Assembly: GCA_002897115.2 (NCBI GenBank)
Contig: BCIH01000005.1
Location: 912,683 to 976,682, forward strand
Origin: Prototheca cutis
Taxonomy: Eukaryota; Chlorophyta; Trebouxiophyceae; Chlorellales; Chlorellaceae
DNA: 64,000 nucleotides
Direction of reading: 5' to 3'
Part shown: piece by piece, positions 34,547 to 45,087 of the stretch
Layout of the letters: each line of letters opens with the position of its first letter
Position numbering within the stretch: position 1 is the stretch's first letter
Made by a program: the position numbers and the translations under genes
Notes under the pieces: model-generated
Seen by the model: only the letters and a program-made list of their open reading frames with translations
Database searches by the model: none
What the model was told of the DNA's origin: nothing

Positions 34547-35430
34547 CCGTCGAGCTTTGGTCGCATGGTAGGTCTGGGCAGCCGCAGCTCAGACGGCCCG
34601 ATCCAGTTTTTTCAGCCGTATGGACCAGCCCTAGCTTCGAGCAATGCACAATGCCTCTGGTTGCTGTGGAGTGGAGTGCCTCCGTTCTCAGGAACCAGCC
34701 TTCACTTGACCGTGCATGCGTGCATGCACCGCCCTTCTGTCCCTGTTTCTTCCTGTGCACTGCGTCTGTTTTACTGGTGACGAGGAGAGTCACACGCGAT
34801 TTGCAACAGGGACGGGAGGGAGATTTGAGTGAAAAAGATGAAATAGATGCCCCGGCGCTGTTCCCCCGACAGAGGGACGCCATGGGATCCAGAGGTGAGG
34901 CAGAAGGCAAACAGGAGCGGTGCCGAACCGCCCACGCCGGCGCTGAGGCCGGCTGGGTGCAAGGGGAGGCCAGCGCTTCCTGATTCGCAATGATGCAGGT
35001 GACCAAGCATCTGCGAGCAAGTGACCAAAGAGCGGAAGGGGGGCGAGGGAAGGCAGCACCACACGCTTAGAACACGCGGGCCAGTGGGAGTTGAGGGACG
35101 TGGACAAGGGCACAGGCCCACATGACGTCCACACGGCAGCGCTTGAAACGAAGGAGGCTGGTCCCGGATCGAGGGCCGTCGTGCGGGTGAGACAGGGCAA
35201 CAGCATTTTTAGGGGAAAAAACGTGTGCAGGTGAGTGGGTGTGGGTCCTCGGAGGCAGCAGGAGGGTGCGATTCCGCAACGCACGGGTCCCTGCCTGCCG
35301 GCCCGAAGCTCGGCCTCGCTCCGATAGTGGTCCCTATGGGGACCCCGGATGCATGCCTGCATGACATGTGGCGTCAACCCCCTGGGGAAAGGAAACGAAA
35401 GGAAAGCCTCTCACTTTGCGCCGGGCGGCT
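34547..35430. other. Intergenic between convergent UBP26 and R3H-SUZ genes
   Basis: Nearly 900 bases between opposing stop codons. Contains GCATGC-rich short palindromes (near 34717-34730 and 35350). No protein-like frame and no structural RNA that I can support. Confidence 0.4.
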
Positions 35431-38400
35431 CTAGGCCGCTGGCGTCGTGGCTGCGGGCTCGGCCGCAGCGGCGGGTTCACAGACCGCAGGCTGCGGCGGC
35501 CGTGACTGCGCCTCGGCTGCTGCCGATGCCGGGCGGTGTGGCGATGTCTCCCCCGTGCCCTCGGCGGCAGGCTCCACCAAAGCTGCCGCTGGCCGGTCGG
35601 GCGCTTGGCCCGAGAACGACCCCGCTGACGTCTCGCGGGTGGACTCGACGCTCGCATTGCCAGTCAGGCTTCCCGCCGCACCACCGCCGCTGCTGCTGCC
35701 CTGGCCATGGCTCGCATGTGCATGCGGGGCCCTGCCGCCGCGGTGCCCGTTCCCCTGCGCGTAGTGTCCGTTGTGCCCCGGCCCGCGGTCACTTCCCTGA
35801 CGAGCTCCGCCCCGCGGCCGGCCGCCGTAGCCGCCACGGCCGCCGTAGCCGCCGCCACGGCCGTCGGTGCCGCTGCGCTGCCGCGACAGCGAGTGCACAT
35901 CCTGCTGCCCTGGCATCATGGGCAGGTGTGTCGGCAGCCCGTAGCCGTGCGGCCCTGCAGCCGCGGCGGCTGGGCCTGCCGCGTAGAGCTGCATCCCCGC
36001 GCCAGGGAGGAGGGTGGTGCCGTCGGGGCTGGTGTAGACGGGCACATAGCCGTAGTGCGGGATTGGCACGAATGGGCTGCCGCGCGGTCCGCCCGCACCC
36101 GTGCCGCCTGCCGCGAGGCCATAGGACAGGCCGGGAGATGCCGGGTACATTGCCGCTGCCATTGGACTGCCTGCAGGTTTGAAATGCGGTTGGGGCACAC
36201 AGGGATGGGGAAACGTGCATTCGGAGCAGCAGCAAAACGTTCCGGCCTCCGGGTCATGACCAAGGAAGCCGTCTGAACTGCCAACACTGCGCTGCCCAAA
36301 GCCCCTCCACCCCTTCCCCCCACAGNCCCCCCCGAATCCAGCGACCCCGAGGACACTCACAAACGTGGCACCTGCCACTGCTCACCAGGAATTGCGCCAG
36401 GGACGACACTGTGGTGGGGGAGCATGCCCTGGCCGCCATAGTATCCGTATGGGTTGACAGCAAGGACCTGCAGTATGCCGGCAGCTCGGTGTGGGAACTG
36501 CACTGTGCAGAGAGTGTNTGCAGGTATCGAGAGCACCGAGGACACCAAGCAAGTCCCCCTTCCAACCCCACAGGGGTCCCCACGCNCAACCCACCTGGCC
36601 GGGGTAGGGGTAGATGCCAGGCACAGCGTGCACAGCGTGNGGCGATGCCGGCGGTTCGTGCTTGGGCCCCATGTCCGGGACCTCTCCCGAGAAGCTGGCC
36701 CCGCGGCTCGCGACGACGGGTGTCGAGTCCTCGGATCCCGGCGCAAACCCGCCCTCGTAGCCGCCGTGACGGCCGCGCCTAAAGTCGGGGTCAGCCATGT
36801 CCTCCTGCCGGTTCCGGATCTGGGCCTTGCGCCCGCCGAATCCGCCCTGGTAGCCGCCGGCACCGCCCGAGGCCACGTCCTGCGGCAGGCGCAACCCGGG
36901 ACCCTGGTACCCAGCTCCGCCCACGCCGGGACCACCATAGGCAGACATGCCGTCGGCAAAGATCCGAGCCCGGGCCTGCGCGTACGCAGCCTCACGGTCC
37001 TCACTCGAACTGCAGGGACATGGCGGGGGCGGGGGGGAGGGGGGGTGTTCAGGAAGCGTGTTGCCAGAGCTTGTGCATGTATGCAGTCCATGTGAAGAGG
37101 ACGATATCCAAACGGTTGCGTAGGATAGCCTGATAGTCGACACTACAACCCCATTAGACCACCACCATGGTTCTCTTGNNNNNNNNNNNNNNNNNNNNNN
37201 NNNNNNNNNNNNNNNNNNNNNNNNNNNNNNNNNNNNNNNNNNNNNNNNNNNNNNNNNNNNNNNNNNNNNNNNNNNNNNNNNNNNNNNNNNNNNNNNNNNN
37301 NNNNNNNNNNNNNNNNNNNNNNNNNNNNNNNNNNNNNNNNNNNNNNNNNNNNNNNNNNNNNNNNNNNNNNNNNNNNNNNNNNNNNNNNNNNNNNNNNNNN
37401 NNNNNNNNNNNNNNNNNNNNNNNNNNNNNNNNNNNNNNTTTCGCCGAACAAGGACTCGGGGCTGGAAGGGGCCGCCTGCGCCGGCGGGCGCGCCGGCGTA
37501 GGGCATGGCCCCGCCATTAGGGGCCGAGGCCACCGGGACCTCTGCCAGCTTGATCTGCAGAGGGGGTATTGTTCGGGTGNGGTGTGCAACGTGTGGTCGG
37601 GGGCCTATGCGTCCGCCTCCGCATCAAGCTGTGCTCTGCACACTGCGCAGCCCAGGGCGAAATCCACCCCCCCTCCCCCAGTCCCGGCACCGCGACATGC
37701 ACGATGGCTCTCTCACCCTTGGTGAACCTGTGCGGGACGAGCGAGAGGCCAGGATGCGGCCTTGGTCAGGCCCTTGGCTGATGATGGTCGTCTCGAGACC
37801 CCAGTGCTGCGCCACACGATGTGCCAACAGGCGCTCGTACGACGACATCTCCCCCGTGAACACAAACTGCCGCTCCTGGCTGTTGGCCACAAACCATGAC
37901 ACGTCCGCCTCCAGTTGAAGCACTGCATTGTGGGGGGTGGCGGCGGGGTTGTGCGGCCAGCACTGCCTCCACAGCATCCACCACCCCTGTGGCTGCACGC
38001 CCAGGCAACCCTGCTAGCACCCATGGCACGCATGGAACAGGAGACCTCGGAACATAGTGCATGCATGCAAACCCTGGCCCCACCATGGGGCGTACCTACG
38101 GAGCGGTTCTTGGGGTGACACAGGGCATCCCGGAGTGCGTGGTCGACGCTCTGCACTGCCCCTTCCAGGTCCTCCGGTGACCGGCCGGCCTCGGGGGGGC
38201 TCGGCACGGATCTGGGAGGGGGCGCAAACAGTACTCGAGTGACAATCCAGCGTGGTGAGGAGATGGGGCGGTTCGCGGGCCCCACATCCGGCACTCCCCC
38301 TGGCTTCGCGCTGCTACCCCGAGCGGCACTTACCGTGGCGCTTCCGATGATGAAGGGCATGCAGGATCCTGCTTTATCTCTTCCTTGGTCTTAGCATTGA

Positions 38401-38467
38401 GATTCATGGTCTCCAGCTTGGAGCTGACGTCCTCCATGGACACCTTGGCCTCACCCATCATGGTCAT
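35431..38467 (-). CDS. R3H-SUZ domain RNA-binding protein with RGG-type tail (interrupted by N-gap)
   Basis: A single-strand nucleic-acid-binding protein of the R3HDM/encore type; such proteins act in cytoplasmic mRNA control. Start MTMMGEAKVSMEDVSSKLET at 38467. Exon 2 reads SVPSPPEAGRSPEDLEGAVQ. The R3H domain lies at about 37920-37800: FVANSQERQFVFTGEMSSYE then RLLAHRVAQHWGLET. A following exon has ASAPNGGAMPYAG, then 260 Ns in or next to an intron. The SUZ motif EDREAAYAQARARIFADG is at about 37005-36950. The C-terminal half is low complexity, rich in Gly, Tyr, Pro and Ala, with RGG/GYGG repeats (GRGGYGGRPRGGARQGSDRG near 35830) and a Pro/Ala/Glu tail ending TAG at 35431-35433. Single Ns at 36327, 36519, 36587 and 36641 add small uncertainty. 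Residues between R3H and SUZ may be missing because of the gap. Head-to-head with TTC1. Confidence 0.8.
37179..37438. other. Assembly gap (260 N)
   Basis: A block of Ns inside the R3H-SUZ gene, between the exon ending in the FQPRVLVRR region and the SUZ exon. Confidence 1.
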
Positions 38468-38774
38468 GCGGGGACGGAGAGCACCTGGCACTGATATGCC
38501 GCCTCAACGGCACGGCCAGCCAACCCCGTCACGGACAGCAGTATCCCACCTGGAATCCACNAACTCAGATGGCTGGGCGGTGAGCATTGGGGTATGCACG
38601 GCAGCAAGCACATCGGACCGGAAAGCGTGAATGCCCCGGACCAGGCTCATCGCTGTGCCGGTGTTTCTGACCGTAAGGGAGGAATCGGGGGAAGGCTCCC
38701 CGAACATCCTCATCACGAGAGCCAGACACACCTGGAGCAGCATTATTCCCTTGCGTTTGTGGNGATGAATTGAT
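38468..38774. promoter_or_regulatory. Shared promoter region between divergent R3H-SUZ and TTC1 genes
   Basis: 307 bases between divergent ATGs. It must hold both transcription starts; no motif stands out. Confidence 0.4.
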
Positions 38775-40168
38775 ATGTCTGTCATCATTGAAGACATCAC
38801 CGACAGGCCAGAGGCCTCGGCCGAGGAGGACCAGGCAGCACAGGGTGCCACGTCCCCAGGCCCCTCGGATACCCAGCGCGATCTGGATGCAGGCCCAACG
38901 CAGGATGGCCAGGTCGAGTCGCCAGCTGAACAGGAAGAAAGTAGAGTGAGTTCTAATCGAGTCATGGGAAAGGGAGTGCTGTTGTGCGGGCAGTGCAGCA
39001 GAGAGAATGGCAGTCCCTCAGCCGTGTGCNACCGCGGTTCCTCGAAACATGCAGGATGCCTTGCAAGAGGCAGAGGCCATGAAGGCTCGAGGGAACGAGT
39101 ACTACAAGAATAATGACCTGGAAAACGCCAAGGTACCCTTGTGTTCTTGAGGGTGGGGACCTGATCAGGGCAGGGCGGAGGGGAGAGCAGGTGTCCGTCG
39201 CGTGCAGGTTCCCAGCTCAATCTGGCGGACAGCATGCATCTGCCGGCAGCCCAGGGTCGATGCAGGTGCTGCATGCCTGCGGAGACGTGTGCCGTGTCCG
39301 CATCTGGACGGCGCAAATCCCAGGTGCCTGGCTTTATTCCGCCGACCCACACGACGCCGTCCCACAGGAACAGTACACCCTGGCATTGGAGACTGCGCCG
39401 GCAGACGCGCCGCAGCGAGCAGTGTATTTCTGCAATCGCGCCGCATGCAGCGCCCGCGAGGATCTGCACGCCGATGTGATCGAGGACTGCACCCAGGCGC
39501 TGGAAATTGACCCTGCCTACGTCAAGGCACTCCTCCGCCGTGCAACCGCCTACGAGGCCTTGGACGACTTGGAACATGCGCTGCTGGACTACGACAAGGT
39601 CAGCGCGCTGGATCCGTACTTGGAGAATCATCTGTGTGTTTAAGGGGGTTGTACTTTGGGGTCTGCGTTCTTCGTGGGGAGCATGCGGGCAGGGAGGACA
39701 GCCGATGACATACAGCAGCCATGGAGGACCCACAACGGACAGAAGCTTGCCTCCAGTGCAGGAGTCCTTCTGCATTGCTTCATCGTGCCATGAACCCTTG
39801 GCCACGACCGCGACAAAACCCGCTGCTTTGCAGATGGTGAGCTTGGATCCAAATAACAAGATGGCAGCTGCATGCGCGACCAAGATCAGGCCAGTCGTCG
39901 AGGAGAGACGGGAAAAGCTCAAGGAGGAGATGATGGGTGCGTCGAGCGTTGCAGTGTGACGATAGCATGTGCCACAGCAACTTTTCTTCAGATGAGGACT
40001 CGCTGCATGGTCCAACCGGCATGCGCCCCCTCCGACATTGACACTCCTGCAGGCAAGCTGAAGGAACTGGGCAACGCTGTGCTGGGCAAATTTGGGATGA
40101 GTCTGGACAACTTCAAGGCCGAGAAAGACCCNGAAACGGGGTCGTACAGCATCAAGTTCCAGCAGTGA
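38775..40168 (+). CDS. TTC1: Tetratricopeptide repeat protein 1 (TTC1)
   Basis: A small TPR co-chaperone-type adaptor; animal TTC1 binds Hsp90 and Ras/G-protein partners. The acidic N-terminus MSVIIEDITDRPEASAEEDQ starts at 38775 and ends at a GTGAGT donor. The next exon reads DALQEAEAMKARGNEYYKNN then DLENAK, opening TPR 1. EQYTLALETAPADAPQRAVY and FCNRAACSAREDL complete the first repeats, and IEDCTQALEIDPAYVKALLR then RATAYEALDDLEHALLDYDK form TPR 2-3. MVSLDPNNKMAAACATKI follows, then a basic helix. The final exon GKLKELGNAVLGKFGMSLDN with FKAEKD and GSYSIKFQQ is the diagnostic TTC1 C-terminus, and the TGA is at 40166-40168. About 250 residues. A single N at 40132 falls within a Pro codon. 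Confidence 0.87.
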
Positions 40169-40462
40169 CGGGTCCTGTGGCCACGTGGCATCCGGCCCAA
40201 GTCGGCATCCGGGCCCCCAGCAGGCAATCCCAGCTGGAGAGCAGGATGCTGGGCATATACGAAAACAGATCGGGGACTGTCCACAGTTTGTCGCACACAA
40301 GCGCGCGCTGCGATCGTCCATGTTCGCGGCTTTTGGGCATCAGGCACGATTTTTGGAAGCCCATCCCTTGTGACTTTTGAGAGGCTGTCAAGTGTTGGCA
40401 TACTGGAGGGGTGTCCCTGCTAGCCAGTCTCGGTGTGTGGTGTCATCCATGGCAGTGGCACA

Positions 40463-41124
40463 ATGACTCGGTCAAAGGGCACGAGGAGCAAATCAAAGCT
40501 GGGGCAGACGGGGCAGGACAGTCCCCCAGCATCAGGTCGGAAGCGGACATCCGATGCTGGCCAGGACAAGGCTTCCGAGGTGGCCAACCTGGAGAAGCGC
40601 CGGCTAGCCATCGCGGAGGAGCTCCGCCATGTCGAACAGCAGGTGAGATTTGGATGGGAAGTGTGCGCATAGGATGATTCACTGGTGCCTGCGTCGAGGG
40701 AGCTGGCTTGCGAGCCAGGTCGGGCTGTGCTGGTGTCGGGCCCATCTGTGGTTGCGGGAGTGCATTGAACCTCTGGGCCCCACCCAGCACTCGGCCCGCG
40801 ACGCATCCCGTCTCCCAGATCTACGACTTGGAAACCAAGTACCTGGAGACGTCGAGCCCCTTTGGCAATGCTGTGAGAGGTATGCATGGGAGAGCGCTGG
40901 CCATGACCAGGTGGCAGCCAGCGCAAGCCAGGCCTGGTCTCTGTGAAGAATGAGCTGGTTCACCAAGCCTAAGACTCGATACAATCCTCAACTTCTTGTG
41001 TCGCACAGGTTACGAAGGGTTTCTGGGCGGCGTATCCCAGGCCAACAAGAAAGTGACGCTGAAAAACGAGGAGCGGCTGTTCAGTTGGTCCAGCGTGACT
41101 GGTCAGACGGTGGCGCGGCACTGA
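40463..41124 (+). CDS. EAF6: Chromatin modification subunit EAF6/MEAF6
   Basis: A small shared subunit of NuA4/TIP60- and MOZ-type histone acetyltransferase complexes. Exon 1 (from the ATG at 40463) has a basic Ser/Lys-rich leader, then the coiled coil VANLEKRRLAIAEELRHVEQ Q before a GTGAGA donor. Exon 2 reads IYDLETKYLETSSPFGNAVR G, matching the family's IYxxEGSYLExTxxxGNxxRG pattern. Exon 3 starts near 41010: YEGFLGGVSQANKKVTLKNE, then ERLFSWSSVTG, ending QTVARH with TGA at 41122-41124. The ERLFSxSSVT motif is the family signature. About 125 residues. It lies about 300 bases after TTC1 in the same direction. Confidence 0.88.
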
Positions 41125-41497
41125 CTGCCTGCTGGTGTCTGTTGCCAAAACTCAGCGCTCTTTTTATCAAAAGGCACAGAGAGCTTGATGTTGGCTTTGC
41201 TGTTGGCTGGGCCCCTTTGCTAGGGCTCTTTACATCACCTGTCATCACAGGCGCTTCCAGCCTCATTCTCTTCCTGCCCACATTTCATTGCGCCCGTGCA
41301 ACCAGCAATGCAAGGGCAATGTGCATACATCATGAAACGTGTCTTGAACATCAAGGGGAGGTGTGGAAAATGCAAAAAGCATGTGTGGGCCGTGCATGGG
41401 GCATACCTGGTTCTGACAACGGCAGCAAGGAATCAACGTGTGGACAGAGTTGGGGTCTGTCCCAAGGCGGCGCTTTAAAATTGTGTATAGCCATGTA
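41125..41497. other. Intergenic between convergent EAF6 and vacuolar sorting receptor genes
   Basis: 373 bases between opposing stop codons. Nothing recognised beyond the expected 3' UTRs. Confidence 0.4.
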
Positions 41498-43723
41498 TCA
41501 CAGCGGTCCATTCGACCCCCCATTGGGGGAGGTCATCTCCGCCTGCCGACTGCCGCTCGCCGGCGGTGGGAGGTAGCTGGCCGTAAAGTCACCGCTGTCT
41601 TCGTCCAGCGGCAAAGACCCGTGCCCCTTGCGCCCATTGCTCCGGGACCGAGAAGACAGCAGCTTGCCGGCTTCCGCATCCCCACTGTCCAGCGGCATGT
41701 AGTCCCGCCTGCAAGGTTCGGTGCCATGGTTGAGGGATTGGAAGGGGGCAGGAGGGGTCGGGGGCCTCGTTGATGGTACGCATCAGTAGCACCCCTTCCA
41801 TCAATGCCCAAAACATACACACACATACAAAAAGGGGAAAAGGGCCGTAAAACGCACATGATGGCACGGATTTCGTCTTCCATGGCGTTGCGAGAGCGCC
41901 AGCGGTAGATGGCGATGCCCGCGACGGAGGTAGAAACGACGGCCGCAACGACCAAGAGCACATCCAGCCAGGCCGGGAGTGCCGTCGAGCCCGCGGTTGG
42001 CAGGCACAGGCCCGGACCATTGGCGCCGCCGCCGACAGAAGTAAACCCGTTCTTGCACTCGCAGCGGAAGCTGCCCGGGGTGTTGACGCAGGTCTGCGCA
42101 CAGTTGTGCAGGCCCAGAGCGCATTCGTCGATGTCCTCGCACTGGAACCCGTCACCCTGCCAGCCCTGCGGGCAGCGGCACACATACCCCCGGAAAGTGT
42201 CTCTGCAGGCTGAAAACGGGCCCTGCTTCCAGCACGTGTCGACGCCCTGCNCGCACTCGTCGACGTTGACCCCGGGGTTGAGGCAGGCCGCGGGCTCAGT
42301 GCCCTCCGCAAACCCGGCGCACAGAGCGCGCAGCACAGCCGCCGTCGTCAGCCGACCGCGATACTGGTTGGTGTTGACGATCAGGGTAGGCAGCATGATC
42401 ACGCGGCCCTGCGCACCCCGACTGCCACTCTGCGCCCGAAGCTGTTCCTCCAGCAGCTCGTGAGGCTCGTCGGCATCCAACGATCCCACNCACTGCCCCA
42501 CCAGACCCGGATCAACCCCCGCGCCCCGCAGCTGCGACTCGGAGCACCCCGCGGTGAAAGTCCCCTGCTCGGGCCGGCAGTGCTCTGCAAACCGAGCGGC
42601 ATAGTCCCACCACTTGTACGACTGCCCGCTCGCATTCAGCACCTTGAACGTGCACAGGTGCCGCAGATCTTGCTCCACAATCTGTCAAGGACGGGTGTGT
42701 GCGGGTTCAGGGCGGTGCTGCGCATGTGGCGTGCGTGGGGGCGCCAGAGCGCATGCGGGGGACACATCAGCCACACTCAACATGTACTCACTGAATGGCC
42801 CGGGAGGTTGCCGGACGCTCCAGTTGTGGAGGCGGTGGTGGAGCAGTAGCGGCCCGCGCGGATGCAGTTGGCGTTGCACAGTTCCTTCGCGGTCCAGGGG
42901 CTGCAGGAGGAAAGCATGATGTGCGGCACAAACTGCGTGTAGCCCTGCTGCTCCAGGCTGGATGCTGCGTCACGGAATTGACCCAGGAAAGCTGCAGTCA
43001 CGGAGCAAGCCTCGCCACAGGACGGGTTGGTGCTCATCCACAGCTCCCACTCCACGCGGTTGTCGGGGTGCGTGATGGACTCTTTCCAGTCAAACTCTAC
43101 GACAACCGAACCCTGCTTCGCGCTCAGCGCTGCATGCAGCCGGTCACCCGTGTCCTACAATGGAAAATATGGACAGCGGGGATCCTTTGTGCTGCCGTCG
43201 CACACACCCACTCGCACCACTCCGCATGGGACAGCAGCTGAGCAAAGAATATTCCCCCCCAAAACATCCTCGATTCCCGCACCTTTTGCACGAGGACGGT
43301 GGGGATGGACACCAGTTCGGCGAGCGCAGCGATGTCAGGGCGGTCTTCGGGGATGGCCATCGTCAGGAGGTGCTCCTGGGTGTGGTCGGCGATGATGACC
43401 GCCCGGGCCCCCGCCAGCTGTGCGTGGTATGCCTTCTCCACGAAGAAGCAGTCGCCGCGGGTGGCCATCACCACGTCCACGCCCTGGGGAAGAGGCTCGC
43501 TAAAGTTCTGGCAGGCACGGGCATTAGAGGCCACGTACCCCAGCTGGCCCTGGAGGGTGCCCCCGTACAGGGGCACTCCAAAATCGCCAATGGCCGAGTC
43601 GTAGCTGCCCGCGTAGCTGGCCGGCTCCTTTATCCGTAGGGCGTTGGTCTCCACCCGGAAGGTCGCCCCATGGGCGACGCCGGCAAGGAGCCCCAGCAGA
43701 ATCACCACACGCCCGGCGCGCAT
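41498..43723 (-). CDS. VSR: Vacuolar sorting receptor (VSR/BP-80 family)
   Basis: A type I membrane receptor that captures soluble vacuolar cargo in the Golgi/TGN. Exon 1 (43723-43283) has signal peptide MRAGRVVILLGLLAGVAHGA and the protease-associated domain (GVPLYGGTLQGQLGYVAS; GDCFFVEKAYHAQLAGARAV; IPTVLVQK). Exon 2 (about 43146-42792) reads DNRVEWELWMSTNPSCGEAC and PHIMLSSCSPWTAKELC. Exon 3 (about 42682-41858) has LRHLCTFKVLNASGQ, KWWDYAARFAEHC, VIMLPTLIVNTNQYRGRL and two EGF repeats, the second of calcium-binding type (DIDECALGLHNCAQTCVNTP). A membrane segment (WLDVLLVVAAVVSTSVAGIA) then leads into the cytosolic tail AMEDEIRAIMRDYMPLDS. The tail carries the YMPL sorting signal for clathrin adaptor mu subunits. 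TGA at 41498-41500. About 640 residues, as in plants. Ns at 42251 and 42490. Confidence 0.92.
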
Positions 43724-43782
43724 CCTGACGGGGATCGAACCCTGGCACNGGCCCCTCCCCAGACCGACTCTGCGACAAGATG
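43721..43782 (-). other. tRNA-like element with A-box and B-box motifs (weak)
   Basis: On the minus strand, TCGCAGAGTCGG (43775-43764) matches the pol III A-box TRGCNNAGYNGG at 11 of 12 positions, and GGTTCGATCCC (43741-43731) matches the B-box. Flanking 7-mers CATCTTG and CAGGATG can pair with one wobble. Total length is only 62 and the T-stem has three good pairs, so this is not an intact tRNA. An N at 43749 sits where the anticodon arm should be. It overlaps the receptor ATG. It could be a decayed tRNA or tRNA-derived piece, a tRNA cut by an assembly error, or chance. Confidence 0.2.
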
Positions 43783-45087
43783 GAAAGAGATCCTTGCAGG
43801 CCTTGGTACCCCGTGGAAGCCTCACGACGCGACACAGAATCTCATTACTCAAGTTTGGAACCATCCGGAATAGGCACGTCAAGCCCAGGCCGCGACTGAT
43901 CACCCTCCCAGCCCGGTCCGTACCTCCGTCCCCCGACGCTTGAACCTCCTTGCCCAACACAGCACTGATCGCCGCCTTTTACGCGATCACTGTCTATATA
44001 ATGAACGCCAACGTGTATTTCGACAACAACACTCCACATGTGCGGGGCTCATGGGGCGTTCGAAAACATTCCCATGCGCGACGTCCTGGGACGGGATGTG
44101 TTCTTTCCTTGGAAAGCACGACTCGCCGGTGGGCCAGACATGGGAACCCCTAGCAAAAAAAGGTGGTGCGTTCATCTGTACCAGACAGCCAGCCTTGACG
44201 AACAAAAGGGTAAATTTTGCTGCCGTCTTGGATGGCACATATCTGATGTTTCTATACATGGAGATGTTCAAAGGATGAAATCACTACCGTGCAGGGCAAA
44301 AATAATGCAGCCAGCTCAGCCAGCAATGGCGTCACATCACCCCGGGGGTTGCTGGGCAGCACTGATGGCCGGAAATTTTCACTCTCCGCAGGGCAATAGG
44401 AAGGTGAACCACCTCAATGATGGACCACCTCAATTCCCTTCCCGGGGGAGGGAAGGAGCCCCGGGGTTCCCACCCCCAGTTGGAAAGGCTATAAACCCCC
44501 AGGATGGATGGATGGATGTTCATCAGCACCGCACTTTTGGGCGCTGGAAGCGCAGAGGCCGCTGGTCGGTCTTCCGCAGGCTCTGCACGGTGTGACTCAT
44601 GTTCAGACACGCCATCAAGTCTGCGTTCCAGAGACNATGCTCGCCGTTCGGGGGGCGGCACTTCTCGTTGGTGCAGCACCAGCTGATGGCACACCACCGT
44701 GGGCGTCTGCTCTTTGCACGACCTGCCCTCCCTTTCAAGAAGGAACCCAGCCCATTCTCTGAGCCACGTGGCAAGGGAATGTGGTCCAACAGGCACTTTG
44801 TTCGAGAGACATGCCCATCCTGTTCACATGGGAGTTGGCGAATCTTGAGAAGGTTTCATCATTTTCTGCCGTCAATGTAGATCCTCCTGGCCCAAATCCG
44901 CAAAGCGGTTCAGCAATGTTACATCTGCCAACTCTCCTGAAAATCGTGGCGCATGCTGCTGTGCTCAGGAGTTCCTTGGGCACGGGAAAATCAGCAGCAG
45001 CCATTCTCTACACTCAGCAGTTTTAGGGGGTGGGAAACCTGTTCTCTGGCGGGGTCCGTCCCGCTCCCAGACTCAGCTGGGGTTCGC
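43724..45087. other. 1.4-kb intergenic region with a decayed mobile-element-like frame
   Basis: Between the start of the vacuolar sorting receptor and the stop of the PDK-like kinase (both minus). It carries the tRNA-like motif at its left end and the 44523-44855 frame. The rest is AT-richer than the genes and shows no other protein-like frame. Confidence 0.5.
44523..44855 (-). pseudogene. Possible TnpB/Fanzor-type transposon nuclease C-terminal relic
   Basis: A minus-strand frame of 110 codons, open from just after a double TGA to TGA at 44525-44523. It reads CAISWCCTNEKCRPP, then an x-LWNADLMACLNMSHTV run and QSLRKTDQRPLRFQRP. A Cys-rich knuckle followed by a Trp-Asn-x-Asp-x-x-x-Ala/Cys-x-Asn pattern and a basic RPxxF tail is how the zinc ribbon, final RuvC Asp and C-terminus of TnpB/Fanzor-like proteins are laid out. 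Here the usual Arg before the Asp is Ala. No upstream RuvC motifs can be read in the same frame, so it would be a dead 3' fragment. The family assignment is from memory of the pattern and is tentative. An N lies at 44636. Confidence 0.3.

Noticed and set aside
37140..37178. Short plus-strand frame next to the 260-N gap (MVLL...)
   Set aside because: It consists almost entirely of Ns and sits within the R3H-SUZ gene on the other strand.
44332..44796. 154-codon minus-strand frame overlapping the TnpB/Fanzor-like fragment
   Set aside because: Different frame with random-looking composition; the cysteine and WNxD pattern lies only in the other frame.
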